Below are positions 22,279 through 34,210 of a stretch of 64,000 bases of DNA, piece after piece. The notes under the pieces were generated by a model that saw only the letters and a list, made by a program, of their open reading frames with translations, was not told where the DNA came from and searched no databases. Source of the DNA: Tetracentron sinense (lineage: Eukaryota > Streptophyta > Magnoliopsida > Trochodendrales > Trochodendraceae); contig CM026564.1 of the NCBI GenBank assembly GCA_015143295.1, positions 10,280,416 through 10,344,415 of the forward strand, in the 5' to 3' direction. Numbering within the stretch: the stretch's first letter is position 1; every line of letters begins with the position of its first letter. Position numbers and translations under genes: made by a program.

Positions 22279-22484
22279 ATCAAAGTACATCTTAATAATG
22301 GAGATTTTTTAATTTATATGAATTATATGGCCCCTCTTATTCAAGGAAATGCAACATACATTGATCTAATATTGGGGGAGAATTTCTACTGCAAAGGAGT
22401 TCATCAGGCAACGCCTCGGGCACCTAAGGCTATCGACTCAGGCAGCCATGGGGTCTGTCACCTCAAGTCGCCTTTACAACTATG
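22279..22484 (+). repeat. Third, partial copy of the palindrome arm
   Basis: It repeats the inner end of the left arm in the same orientation: ATTCAAGGAAATGCA, TTCATCAGGCAACGCC, CACCTCAAGTCGCC and ACAACTATG. It is about 200 bp of the 1.2 kb unit. Confidence 0.75.
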
Positions 22485-23029
22485 GTTTGCATCTATTTAA
22501 ACTTATTTTCTACTAAATTTGTAGTTAATGAATTTTATGAATGAAGAAAGAGCATCCTCCAGTGATTGGATTTTGAGTGACATCATGGGAGTGATTCCCA
22601 AAGGATTCTTGGTGTGATGTCATGTGAGTGATTTCCAAAAGATTCTTGGTTTGTTCTTCAGTTTTCTCTATCCTTTCTATTGTTCCCCTTTGATTTTTCT
22701 GTGTTCCCATTGAAACCCTAACATTCCCAAACCCTAGAATCCTTTTTCCCAATTGAATTTGTCAAAACCCTAGCCACCCCTATTGCTGCTTCTGCGTATA
22801 CAGCCCCCCACAGTCTGCTCCCTGCAACCACAGACCCCCCTACACTGTTTCCTCACTGTCACAGCACCTTTCCTGCAATCCCATCACTATTACAGGTCGC
22901 CCTGCAATCCCAGCCAGCCGCAAATATTCCCCTGCACTCACAACCTATCCTAGATCCCCGTCTTGCTACAGCACTTGAATCCCTACCCTTGTGATTGTTG
23001 TACACCTAATCAGACATCCCTAGTGCTAC

Positions 23030-23594
23030 CATAGTCACAAAAAACTGCCCTTTTTAAAAAAAAAAACCCGTTTAAAACGCGCATTAATACCTTACCATAG
23101 AAAACAGCGTTTAAAACCCCTTTTTTGAATTAAACATGTATTATAGTTTTAAACCCGTTTAAAACGAATAATACGAACAAAAAAAAACACGTTTAAAATG
23201 AATAATACGAAAAGAACAGATAATCTTGAAATTTTTTGGGAATGAAGATTATGTGGATATTGATGACTTTGATGCGCTTTTGAGCGATTGATGAATATAA
23301 ATGAATGTTTTTATTAATATAAATATTTTAGTCTTGTTTTTAATCTTGATAATTGATGTTTTAATGAAATTTAATGCCTTGATAGAATGAATTTGATGTT
23401 AAAATAATGTTATGAATTTATTATTGTTGCTTATAGTTACTCTTTTTTGTATATTATCTCATCAAATTATTAGATATATTAATTAAAATCGTTTCTAATT
23501 TTTATAATTATAATTTTTTTTTCCGAAGTTTTCCCGAATTTTTCCGTACTTGACCCTTGCTGAATTATTCCCGAACCCTGACTTTGTGACTATG
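23030..23594. mobile_element. hAT-like MITE, CATAGTCAC ends (copy 1)
   Basis: The terminal inverted repeats are CATAGTCACAAA and TTTGTGACTATG. The 8-bp flanks AGTGCTAC and AGTGCTAT agree at 7 of 8 bases. The 565-bp, AT-rich body has GTTTAAAACGCGCATTAA blocks and no gene. Eight-base duplications are typical of hAT transposons. A second copy lies at 24310-25071. Confidence 0.85.
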
Positions 23595-24049
23595 AGTGCT
23601 ATAACAGCACCCCATTTAGCCTTCCTTTGCAGCAGCAAGCAGCCCTGCCCTTTACTGTCCAAACCCCTACAGCCTTCCCCAGTTGTCCCAGTGAAGCCGT
23701 AGCCCCACTATCCCTGCTCTTGCTGCCGCACCAATCCTAGCACCCTCCTCTTGCTGTCTAACCCTCTTGCAGCCCTTAATATTGCTGTAACAACCCCCCT
23801 AATTCATGCTCATTATAGATACAACATTCCCATAATTAAAAAAAACCCTAAACCAGATTTTCTAAAACATTTAGACAGCTATACCTGAACCCTAATTTGA
23901 ATATCCAAAACCCTAAACATTAAAATTCTCAAACCCTAACCCTTCACCCTATTGACACCCTAAAAGGACTAGAGAATTTGTGTTGAGTAGAGAGCTAACC
24001 CCTAAGCTTGTGGAAACATAGACTTCCATACAAGCTTCGTAGATATAAC

Positions 24050-25255
24050 TAGGGATGGCAACGGGCCGGGTTACCCGCCCCAACCCTATTGGGACGGGTT
24101 TGGGGAGCACTTAAACAGGGTAGGGGTGGGTTTGGGAATGAAATGTTGAACCCGAGTCGAACTCAGGCCGGGGATGGGTTTAAGCTGTCCCGCCCCATTT
24201 ATGATGTGAAATCACTATTTTACCCTTATTTTAATCCTAAAATTACCTCATAATATTACATATAATTTCAATATAGTCTCGACCCATCCCATCCCGACCC
24301 ACCCCGACCCATAGTCACAAAAAATTGCGTTTTTTGAAAAAGCCTCGTTTAAAACGCGTATTAATACCCTGCTGTAGAAAACGGCGTTTAAAACTCATTT
24401 TTGAATTAAACACGTATTATAGTTTTAAACCCATTTAAAACGAATAATACAAAAAAAAAAAAAAAAGACCCATCCCATCCCGACCCACCCCGACCCATAG
24501 TCACAAAAAATTGCGTTTTTTGAAAAAGCCCCGTTTAAAACGCGCATTAATACCCTGCTGTAGAAAACGGCGTTTAAAACCCATTTTTGAATTAAACACG
24601 TATTATAGTTTTAAACCCATTTAAAACGAATAAAAAAAAACGTTTAAAATGAATAATACAAAAAAAAAAAAGATAATCTTGAAATTTTTTTGGAATGAAG
24701 ATTATGTGGATATGGATGACTTTGATGCGCTTTTAAGCGATTGATGAATATAAATGAGTGTTTTTATTAATATACGTATTTTAGTCTTGTTTTTAATCTT
24801 GATAATTGATGTTTTAATAAAATTTAATGCCTTGATGGAATGAATTTGATGTTAAAAATAATGTTATGAATTTATTGTTGTTGCTTATAGTTACTCTTTT
24901 TTGTATATTATCTCACCAAATTGTAAGATATATATTAATTAGAATCGTTTCTAATTTTTATAATTATAAATTTTTTCTCCCTTTTTTTCTTCAAGTTTTC
25001 CCATATTTTTCCGAATTTTTCCATACTTGACCCTTGCCGAATAATTCCCGAACCCCGACTTTGTGACTATGCCCCGACCAGCACCATCTAGTGCTTAACA
25101 GGATAGGGCGGGATGGGGACGAGGTTAAGAAGTGTTTTGAAAATTCGGAACCGTCCTGCCCCGGGTTTGGGACGGGAATGGGGTAGGAATTTTCCATTAG
25201 GGACGGGGTAGGGTTGGGGACGCTGCGGCCCAAACCCGACCCGTTGCTATCCCTA
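24050..25255. mobile_element. hAT-like MITE, TAGGGATGGCAACGGG ends
   Basis: The ends are TAGGGATGGCAACGGGC and, reversed, TAGGGATAGCAACGGGT. The 8-bp flanks are GATATAAC and GATATAGC (7 of 8). The ends lead into GC-rich CCCGACCC/GGGTTTGGGG sequence. This end type is widespread in plants. Most of its 1206 bp is another MITE inserted in it (24310-25071). Confidence 0.85.
24310..25071. mobile_element. hAT-like MITE, CATAGTCAC ends (copy 2), with internal duplication
   Basis: Same family as 23030-23594. The 8-bp target duplication CCCCGACC is exact (24302-24309 and 25072-25079). A 186-bp direct duplication repeats the first part of the MITE together with the host sequence in front of it, so CATAGTCACAAAAAATTGCG occurs at 24310 and again at 24496. 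Confidence 0.9.
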
Positions 25256-27850
25256 GATATAGCTGAGGGTCGCATTGTAGGTTTATGACGTGGCCTTGAA
25301 TTTATATAAAATTGCTTTCATGAATTTCTTGATTAATTATTTGTGAGAGGATTGTTATTTTATAGTTTTCATTATTCTTGTTAATCAAATCTTGATCTCA
25401 ACATACTAGATTTTACCATTGCATAGCCCTACATCAACTTTGGTGTCAAAGCTTAAGGTTGATCTTAGGGAGTGAGTCTTGCATTTAGATTTAGGAGCCC
25501 ATCATCATTTTTTGCACTGTATTCATTGTTAGGACACCCTAGAGTCACCTCGTGTATGCCCATGAGTTGTAGTTGTGATCACCAGTTCAACATGGAATCC
25601 TCACAGTTGACCACACTTTTAGAGACCCTAAATGACCGTCTAACAAACATGGAAGCCAAGATGGATGAATGAAATACTGTAATCACTACCAAGTACCACC
25701 ATCACCTGTCTAAATGCAGTAGAGACCTCCCTCCATCATGACGATGATAAAGGTAGTGATAGAGGTGTCGGTGCGATGTGCAATTGAGAGAGAGCTGGTC
25801 CACAACTTTATGAGGTCTATCAGGATCCATATAATCTCAATGATCATTTAATGAAAACAGTGAAGATTGAGGCCCCAGTCTTTGATGGTTGACTCGAACC
25901 AAAGACCTTTCTTGACCAGTTATTGGATATGGACCACTATTTTGAGTGATACGACATATTTGAGAGTCGACGAGTTAGGTTTGCAAAAAAAAATTAGTGG
26001 GCCAAGCTAAACTGTATTGGACCAATGTAGAGCGCTAGATAGAGAGCGGACAAGTATCTCATTGCTCAATAGGGTGAGATGATGGAGAAACTTAGAAAAA
26101 ATATATTCCCCCATCCTACCAACAAAGGTTATTGAACCAATGGCAATCCCTTCGCTAAGGGAACGTGTCAGCTACCGATTACATTGCAAAATTCGATGAG
26201 TACATGATGAGGTATAATGTAAGAGATGAACCTTTCGAGACACTTTCTAGATTTAAAATAGGCCTCCGTCCACCCTTGAGCATACTTACCATATGGTGCA
26301 GGAATTAGAGCGGTATCTGAAGTCGCAAGTCATTAGGCATTTTGACTCTCTTGGAAGTTGGACCTGAGTCTTGACCTACTTCTTCGGTGGTAAAACCCAA
26401 TTATGTGAGTCAGCCACCTAAGGGTCAACCGAATATTCCATTCAATGCTAAATTCGATAAGGAAAAGAGAGCAGTTGGTGAGAACTCTAAGGGGAGTAAT
26501 CAAACCAGTACTCTAGATGTCAAGGTTTCAGATATTATGCATATCAGTGCCCCATGAAAGACTATACCAAAAACCTGCTTCTCGAGAAAGAAAGCCATGA
26601 GCCTAACATTGGAGCTAGTGACGAGGACCGTGAGAACAGTAATGACCCCCAAACAAGTCATTCACATCATCAGTCCTAAAGAGTTTGAAAATGAGGCTAG
26701 AGAAGATGCTATGACTTTTGCACTTGTTAATAAGGAAGCTTCCTCTAAGCCTGGTGATGAGTACTCACAAGAGATGGAACCCGTGTGGAGAGAGTATCAG
26801 GATATAACTCCTGAAGAGTTACAAGATTAGCTCTCACCCATGCGTGACATCCAGCAAGCAATTACCCTGTTGTCTATACCGAAACTCAAAGTGTCTGACA
26901 GTGAGGTAAAGTTCATGAGTTATTTCTAGAAGACACTTTGGCACATGATAGACATCAGACTTAAGTTTTCATCTGCCTACCACCCACAGACAGATGACCA
27001 AACTGAATTTTTCAATAGGAGTTTGATCACTTGTTACGATGTCTAGTTGGTGATCACATTAGGACGTGGGATCCATTGTTGCTTGTAACTGAGTTTGCAT
27101 GTAATAATTATGTAAAGAGGACCCTAGTCACAAGTTCATTTGAGGTAGTGCATGGTTATAAGCCTAAGAAACTTATAGATCTCATTCTCATGTCGGCTAC
27201 ACATAGGTCATCTGAGTCTGCAAACACCTTTGCACATTATATTAATGAATTGCATGTTGAGATTAAGAAACAAATTACCATTAATAATGATAAATATAAA
27301 CTTGTTGCTGATTCACATCGTAATTACAAGGAATTTCAGATGGGTAACTTTGTGATTATTCGGGTTAGGCTTGAGTGATTCCGACAAGGGGTTGCAAAAA
27401 AGCTACAAGCCCGCAATTTTGGCCCCTTCATAGTATTGAAGTGTGTTGGTTCCAATGCATATATTCTAAACCTTTCACCGGACATGGGTATTAGCCTAAT
27501 ATTCAATGTGGAGGATCTTGTGCTTTTTCGAGGTCCAGCAATCCCACCCCCTAATGTTGTGTTTTTTTTCATCTATAATACATCTCCCATCCCTTAATGA
27601 TGTGTTTTTTTCCAAGAAAATTGAGGAAAGCGGCGAAAAGAAAATCAATTGTCCTAGTGTATTATTATAAACGGAGAAAATCAAGGAGGAATTTTCTTGT
27701 TGTTGTTTGGTTCCTAAGAAAATTTGTTGAAAAAGCTTCTTCACGGGGTTTGTTAATGATCCTCAATGCCTCAAATACGAGCAATCCCCATATATCGCTT
27801 GTGACTCATTTAAATGTTTTTAAAGAAGTCCAAAACAAATTTAAATGATG

Positions 27851-28690
27851 ACTGTTTTTGACAGCTAGGAATTGACAGTTGGTCTTTGGAAACTTTCCAA
27901 CCGAATTTACTATTTTTTGTATCCCTTTCTTTCTCTGTCTGAGCATTACTGGAAAATTACTGTATTCTGAAAGTCCATGATAGTTCCAAATCCTAGAGCT
28001 CACTATGGAAGGATATAGTCAAGGTACAGTAAGGATTGTTTCACTGTGAGATGTTTCTATTCAGCTTTGGGGGATAGCCTAAGTTGTTCTTTTCCTTACA
28101 GTTTCGTTGATTTACTCCCATGGATTACTTTCCTAGATAAAATTCTTCTTTCCAAGATAAAAATTCTCACATTGGATCATTTGAAGTGTAGGGGTTGAAA
28201 ACTTGCAATGAATGCTTCATGTGTATGACTGAGGAGGAATCAGTGGATGTGGATCAGAGGGATTTTGAGATATTTCCTATCCCAATTGGGGATGTCAAGG
28301 GTTTTCCTTCTAATTTTCAGCTATTAGTCTCTTACTGGATTTTGATAGACGTTGACAACCTTCAGAGAAGGATTTTGAGGGCTCAACTAGGAGCCATCTG
28401 CAGGGGTGTGTGAAATAGAAATAGGAGATTTTTTTTAATAATTGTGTAGCCCCTGTGGGGAAGATCACTAAGGATATTTTAAAGTAGGTTTTCAATTGGT
28501 GCTCTGTTGATTTAGATGCGGATGAGTAAGTCTTGTCTGATATCTTTCGGGATTGAGTAATGTAATTTCCTTGGTTTGCTTTTCTGTTTTGTTCTGGGTT
28601 ATCAATTGGTGATTCTTATTTGTAAATCCATTTCTCAACATATTGATTTTCTTTTCCCAATTAAAAAAAGCAAACAGTCTTGCTGATAAA
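27851..28690 (+). mobile_element. LINE relic, C-terminal zf-RVT region and 3' end
   Basis: Near 28130-28250 the plus strand reads KILLSKIKILTLDHLKCRG, CNECFMCMTEEESVD. This is the conserved block of the plant LINE C-terminal zinc-binding domain (compare KILTxDxLxxRG ... CPxCxxxEESVDHL). Upstream, CFYSALGDSL resembles the preceding segment. A/T-rich sequence near 28665-28690 may be the old tail. It lies antisense to and downstream of the RLF exons. Confidence 0.6.
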
Positions 28691-28921
28691 AAAAACCAAT
28701 TTGAATAACAAGAAGGAATAAAAACTGCAATAATTTACTAGAATATCAACATAGAAACAACTCCGTAGGCATGAGAGGGACAAGTATTCTGGTTAGATGA
28801 AAAAAAAATCTACCCCAAACTTAATAGATTGGTTGAAAATGTAGAATCTGCTTCAAACTCATAAAGTAATATGTAAGTATGTAATGATTTAAATATAGGA
28901 CCAAATTAAATTAATTCATAC

Positions 28922-29056
28922 CTCCTGGGTGAAATTTCATATAGGGTGATATATTATACACACGACCTTTTAAAACAGTCCACATAGAACCTTCTGTTTG
29001 GTGTTGCTTAACTTCATCCATAGAAATGAGCCTTTTATTTGACTGTCCCTTTAATC
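28922..29056 (-). CDS. RLF: RLF exon with HPGG heme-ligand motif
   Basis: 135 bp. The acceptor is GCTTGTTTCAG|GATTAAAG and the donor CCAGGAG|GTATGA. It encodes the first half of the cytochrome b5 fold, with HPGG at its end. It starts and ends in phase 1. Confidence 0.85.
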
Positions 29057-32000
29057 CTGAAACAAGCAATCACGGAGGTACATAAGAAACATTGATTGGT
29101 ATTTCATCTAAAAGAAACTAAGATGGATCTGCATGATAATTTAGTAAGTAAAACTGAGAAGATAAACAAAGTGCAATATCATCAAATTCCAAATTGTCAA
29201 ATAATCCCAACTAAACCGCTTCTTAAAGATTCATTATCTACATACCAACATAGAAATCCATAGCTTTCCTCATTACAAATCCACTTCTTCCCAGCCAAGT
29301 TAAGGGAGGGTGAATCTACCACCTGACTTTTTAGTATAGAACTTTATATAGCGCAGGAAGAGTCCTTTCCTCTTTCAAAATTCCCAAAACAAAGGGTCAC
29401 ACGCATATACACAGTAAAATAAAGCAAAATACTATAGGCCAACTAGCAATCAAACAATGGTGCTAAGTTTTTCATTAGTCGACCTAATGTTGCTCAAAGT
29501 GTACATAAATAGTCAGATAGAGAATTGGACCTATATCATAAACAAGTTGTCGTTTCTTTCTCTATGAGCTGACCAAGGAGTATGTATCCAGCACTCAACT
29601 TTTAGAAGCAAGGGGAAGAAGTGTCCATGGTTCAAAATATCACTATCGGGTGCCGTATCAGTAAGTCCAAAATAAGATACGTATCAACTTATCGGACCAT
29701 ATCGGATAGATACGGCGAAAAAAATCAGGATACGCTAAGAAATACTTGGATAAGCAAGGAAAAACTTGGATACCTTACATAAAACTTGTTTTAATGCAAA
29801 TATAAGCTATTAACAAACTAAATGAAGGTCTCCAACTATGTTTATAACCATATAGATATGAGTTAAGAATTTTATAAATTAAAAAAGGTGTGCGTGTTGT
29901 GCTGATAAAAAGGTATGAAAATACAAACCATAGTCACTTAGTTAAGTGTAAGAAAAAAATCTAAAGATTAAAACCTTACATTCAATGAGTTAAATAAGAA
30001 TGTAATGAATTACAACCATAAATTTTAAGTTTAATGTAAGTCTTTTTATGCTGAACTGTTACATAATTAGTTGACTATTTTACCTTGTAAATGAAAATAT
30101 TTTTTAAGACTAAAATCTGAAACTTTTTTCCCAAACTTTTGGGTTTTGGTAATTTTTATAAAATAGAATTTATGAAATCTTGATATTTGAGAAATACCTT
30201 ATCATTTGAAAGTTGAAATTTTGAGCAAATCCCTAAAAGTACTAAAAAGAGTATTTCGTTATTGAACTGGAAAGTTGGCTTTTTATTCTTCAAGAATTTG
30301 AATTAGGATAATTTTTATTGAATTCAAATAGAGGGATAACCTTATTTGCATATTAATATCTTAAGTAAATGAAAGTTAAATTAATTTAAAATTATTTACT
30401 TAAATAATAATTTATTTAAATAAGTTGTGCATATTGGGTATGTGCTGTGAATCCTAGTGTAAATGGAATGAGAGAAAAAATTAATTGAAAAATTCCCTAA
30501 TATCGGGCCTGTATCGGTCTCCTATCGGCCCGATACGAAAGATTTTTTTTTTCAAAGTACCAATGTATTGGGTAGCTCTAAACAGGATACGTATCGGTCG
30601 ATACATATCGACATTTTAAACCATAGAGGTGTCTGGTTTATTCTAGGTTTAACAGAAAACCAAAAAAATACCAGGACGAGATTCATAAGAATGAAATAAG
30701 TCATTAAAATTTTTAAAAAATAAAGTTAGATGTTAGAGAAGAATGAAAAATAGAGTCACCATCAGAAAGATCAAGAAAGATCAAGAGCGTGAACTGCTTT
30801 AAAGCATAGTACTAAAACTCAGCGAGTTGACTCGAAACTCGGCCGAATCAACTCGACTTGGCTGGGTTTCTAGTCAACTCGCTTGAAAATCTCAACTCTA
30901 AATAATCAAAGAAAACTTGGACGAGTCAGGTCGAGTTGGGTCGATTTATTGACTCGACTCGGGCAAGTCTTTAACGGGACATATGCATGATGAATTTTCT
31001 TCACTAAAGTAATCATGATGATTTGTATTACCCCTTCTTTCACAATCGCCACAACATGGTAGCCGCCTTCTATAACCATCATAGCATGGTCCACAACAAA
31101 TCCGAAATGGGTTGGCTAGAACAAGGTAGGCCTCGTTATTAACATATTAACAGATCTTTTTCTGTTTTACAAGAGCAAAACCACAACATAACCTAATCTT
31201 GAAGGAAAAGGCTTCAGAAGAATTTGTTTGTCTAGTCTGGTTGAAAAAAAAATTGAAATTATTATTGCCACAATTTGTTAGAGACGCTTATCTTGTTTGT
31301 TAGTGGTAATGGTGCTTTAGTTTGGGGTTGTTTAATATCTATCATGAATGTTAGTTATTTGATGATACTCTTGTTGAAATATTAGGTTTTTATTTTATTT
31401 TTTATCTAGAATTTTATAATACACACACATATATATACATATATATATAAATATATAAATATATATATATATATTCGAGTCGACTGAGTCTAGTTTTTTT
31501 CAAGTCTTCCGAGTTACTCGACCCAGCTAACTTCTGAGTCGAGTTTTCGAGTTTTTGAACACTGCTTTAAAGAGAAACTGAGTTGTAATTTTTGACAAAG
31601 AGAAAAGCTCACAAAATACCTGCAAGGTCAGGGTGTGTCCTTGTGATCTTTAACCAGTCCATTTGGCTATGCCCTTTCTCAAAAGGAACCTTTGCCCGAG
31701 CTGCAGGCTTTCTTACAGCAGCCTTTTGTTCCTGTGAAATCTTAATTGAATCTCCAACATTTCCTAATACCGTTTGTTTTGACAATTCATTCAAATGTTT
31801 TGGAGGCGATGTATCAATAACATTAAAAGACAAAAAACCAACTGTTCCCTGCTTCTTCGTGCCAGCATTCTCAAATGACTTATCTTTCCACAAAAAACTG
31901 CTGTTCTGATTACTACTACCAGCACCATTTGAAAATTCATCTTTTATAGTCATAGCTCCAATGTTAGGCACAGTTTTCTGCGCTTCCAAACCGTCTTGAT

Positions 32001-32176
32001 CAACAGGTAAACCAATCTAAACAATGAAATACAAACTGCCATGAGTAATCCATCTAATGTGAACAAATGGAAGGCTTCACTTAGTGTACCATGCAAAGAG
32101 AGAGATAATATAAAACCATTTTATGAGAAGAATTTAAGCTTGCCTGACAAAAAGTGAAGTCATTGTCATCTTCCAT
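28922..32176 (-). CDS. RLF: RLF, cytochrome b5-domain protein (partial, three coding exons)
   Basis: The coding exons on the minus strand are 32144-32176 ([11 protein letters not shown]), 31620-32016 ([13 protein letters not shown] ... [24 protein letters not shown]) and 28922-29056 ([20 protein letters not shown] ... [22 protein letters not shown]). The intron phases agree (0, then 1). The conserved block before the domain and the HPGG heme-binding motif match plant RLF (REDUCED LATERAL ROOT FORMATION), a cytosolic cytochrome b5-like protein needed for lateral root initiation in Arabidopsis; the electron partner is unknown. Only the first heme-ligand His is present. The exon with the second (NKYHAWVN-type) was not found, so the gene either crosses a very long transposon-filled intron or is truncated. 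The first intron uses a GC donor. Confidence 0.85.
29057..29625 (-). other. RLF intron, near part
   Basis: AT-rich intron between the HPGG exon and the MITE at 29626. No feature is seen. Confidence 0.6.
29626..30625. mobile_element. hAT-like MITE in RLF intron, (C/T)ATGGTT(C/T)AAAAT ends
   Basis: The ends CATGGTTCAAAATATC and, reversed, TATGGTTTAAAATGTC surround 1000 bp. The 8-bp flanks are GAAGTGTC and GAGGTGTC (7 of 8). Subterminal blocks repeat GATACGTATC and TATCGGACC-like words in both orientations. No coding frame. Confidence 0.75.
30805..31564. mobile_element. hAT-like MITE in RLF intron, CAGTGTTCAAAAACTCG-type ends
   Basis: 760 bp. The exact 8-bp target duplication CTTTAAAG is at 30797-30804 and 31565-31572. 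The ends CATAGTACTAAAACTC and, reversed, CAGTGTTCAAAAACTC are followed by arrays of GAGTCGA/TCGACTC words. An (AT)n run lies at 31430-31475. It is close to the donor of the 31620-32016 exon. Confidence 0.85.
31620..32016 (-). CDS. RLF: RLF central exon
   Basis: 397 bp. The acceptor is CATTGTTTAG|ATTGGT and the donor CCTTGCAG|GTATTTTG. The first two thirds are low-complexity and variable (Ser, Asn, Lys). The last third is the conserved RLF block ending TRTHPDLAG. Confidence 0.85.
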
Positions 32177-32211
32177 CTCACTCTCAATGCAGTCGAATGT
32201 TATACTCTATC
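32144..32211 (-). CDS. RLF: RLF exon with start codon and GC splice donor
   Basis: It begins after a possible acceptor CTGTCGACAG|GATAGAG and has about 35 bases of 5' UTR. The first ATG (32176, minus strand) opens [11 protein letters not shown] and runs to CAG|GCAAGC at 32144/32143. A GC donor in this strong consensus is used by about one percent of plant introns. The frame continues correctly into the next exon. Confidence 0.75.
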
Positions 32212-32550
32212 CTGTCGACAGAACCATTTATCAATCAATTTGGATTTGTATTCTACTGCTCAGTGCTCAAGTCAGTAACTGAAGAAAATAATTGCAAAAA
32301 GAGCTAAAAACTTGAATGTAAAAACTTCTACAGCTAAAAAAATTACCTGGAAAAAAACAAATGCAACATGCAAGTAGCTGTCATGGGTGGTGTATACAGC
32401 CTGCTAACAACATTGTTTTCAAAGTAGGACCCAACCCATGGTCACCTACCTAGAAAACCACAAAAAGGAATGATTTGAAATTCTAAAGGGTTATAACCGG
32501 ACTACTTGGAGTCCGGTCACATACTAATAGGTCACATACTAATACTTGCC
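32212..32550 (-). other. First RLF intron, part
   Basis: AT-rich intron. TGCTAACAACATTGTTTTC near 32400 recurs loosely near 33093. No gene. Confidence 0.45.
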
Positions 32551-32986
32551 CAAGGTTTGAAATCCCATTGGTATCGTGTGAAATCTCGATTTCGTACCAA
32601 CCCCCCGAATTTGAAATGTGTAATATATCAGATTTGTAGATTTCAGTCGGAATTTCGGATAGAATTATGGAATTTTGGCCGAAATTTCAGAAATTTATTT
32701 TTAGATACTTTTTCTTAGTTTTTAAATAAATTTTGAAATATTCCAAAATATTTTTACATTTTCATCGAAAAACATTATTTTAAATAATAATATTATATAA
32801 ATATATTAATTTTTAATAAAATAATATTTCTACTGAAATATTTAAAAATTTCATGAAATATCATTAATATATTAATTTAATAAAATATTAAAAAAATAAA
32901 AATTCCATAATTTCATAGATAAATCCGAAATTTCGATTTGGGTTGGAGGACCAAAATCGCCGATATTACCGAAATTTCAAACCTTG
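32551..32986. mobile_element. MITE in RLF intron, CAAGGTTTGAAAT ends
   Basis: 436 bp between CAAGGTTTGAAAT and ATTTCAAACCTTG. The 8-bp flanks TACTTGCC and TACTCGCA agree at 6 of 8. The body repeats GAAATTTC/AATTTCGG words. It is probably hAT-type and older than the other intron MITEs. Confidence 0.7.
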
Positions 32987-34210
32987 TACTCGCATCCCCC
33001 GTCATCTCAACCCACACATGGGTACTCATTTTTTAATATGAATTCATATTTTTTAATGGTGATTTGAGTTTTTTTAATGGTGCATACAGTATGCTAACAA
33101 CTAAATGTTTTTTTTTAAGATCGGAACCCATGGAACATGCACTCAACTCACTCCCAAAAATTAAATAAGCAATAGGCGTGTTCTACAGTCTGAAAGTTCA
33201 TTGGGTTTTTTCAGCAATCCATATTTAATAAAAAAAAAATCAAAAATACATATTTAAATAAATTGGTGATCAGTGAATTTCAAGGGGAACATCAAGAGAC
33301 TAATAAATTGGTGATCAATGTATTTAAAGGGACACTCCAAAAGATACTAGCCATTCTAGAAAATTTGGCAGAGGAGAATGAGTAGGAAGAAGAAGTATGA
33401 GGGAAAATAAGAAATGCACTTACCAGAGGCAGCAGAATTAGATGTCAAAAGGAAGTCATCAACTCAAGCAGTGAGAGCAGGCGGAGATATTAATCGGTGT
33501 TATGAAAGTGTGGGCTGAAGATGACAAGGGAAGAATCCTAAATCGAAATTCGCAATCGTAATTCGCACAGGTATTAACATAGGCTTACAAATGAGGGAAT
33601 CTTGTTAGATAAATGCACTTAGTTATATTTGTAAATTACTGTAATACACCCAGGTATTAACCTTAATGTAGAGAAAGGATAATATAAAAGTAGGGGTTGT
33701 ATAGTCGAAAAATCAATCGACGTTTTCAACCCAGCATTCTCTTTATAATAGGACAAATCAACCCTCGAAGTTGGACTTTAATTTTTGAATTTTGAATTGT
33801 GCATAAAAGAAAATCTCAAAATAAAAGCAAAATCTCAAAATTAGAATTCGAAATAGGCGTTTGGTTGAGATTAAACAAAATCTCAGAATGAAATAAAAAT
33901 AAAAACAAGGTCCTCTATAACTGAAATTTAAGAACCCATAAAAAAAAAAAAGAAAAATCAAAATAGAAGTGTGATCAATCCATTCATTCGGTTCCTGAAG
34001 ACATTGAATTTTCGAATATTGAAGAGTTAGAATTCGATTTTGTCTATCAAGGTATATTTGTGATTCGGTATCCTAGTATTTTAGCAAGTAGATTCCTAAA
34101 CAGTTGGGTGTTGTAACAAATGTGAAGAAAATAAACGAAACCCTAGCAATGGCTTGGAAGAGAAGAGGACGAAGAAATAGTAGAATAAAAGAATAAGATG
34201 AGGAACTTAC
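32987..34210 (-). other. Remainder of first RLF intron
   Basis: AT-rich. Short open frames are spurious. The intron would begin with GTAAGTTCC at 34210 on the minus strand. Confidence 0.5.

Larger units (their letters stand above)
22500..27850 (+). mobile_element. Old Ty3/gypsy relic, internally deleted
   Basis: It has an LTR-like region (22500-25430, swollen by hAT-like insertions), a degenerate tRNA-Met-type primer site ACTTTGGTGTCAAAGCTT near 25437, a gag remnant (about 25590-26570) and the end of integrase (about 26930-27560). Protease and RT are mostly absent. Gag shows EAPVFDG and FLDQLLDMDHYFE; integrase shows SAYHPQTDDQTE and LTLVTEFACNN-like sequence plus a C-terminal FRGP segment. 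The pattern suits a chromovirus-type gypsy element. It has many breaks and is clearly old. Confidence 0.7.

Noticed and set aside
28740-28770. Possible terminal RLF exon (minus strand reads VDILVNYC after a GTTGATATTC)
   Set aside because: The match to the expected VDMLMKAVG stops after a few residues, there is no acceptor in place, and LINE sequence follows.
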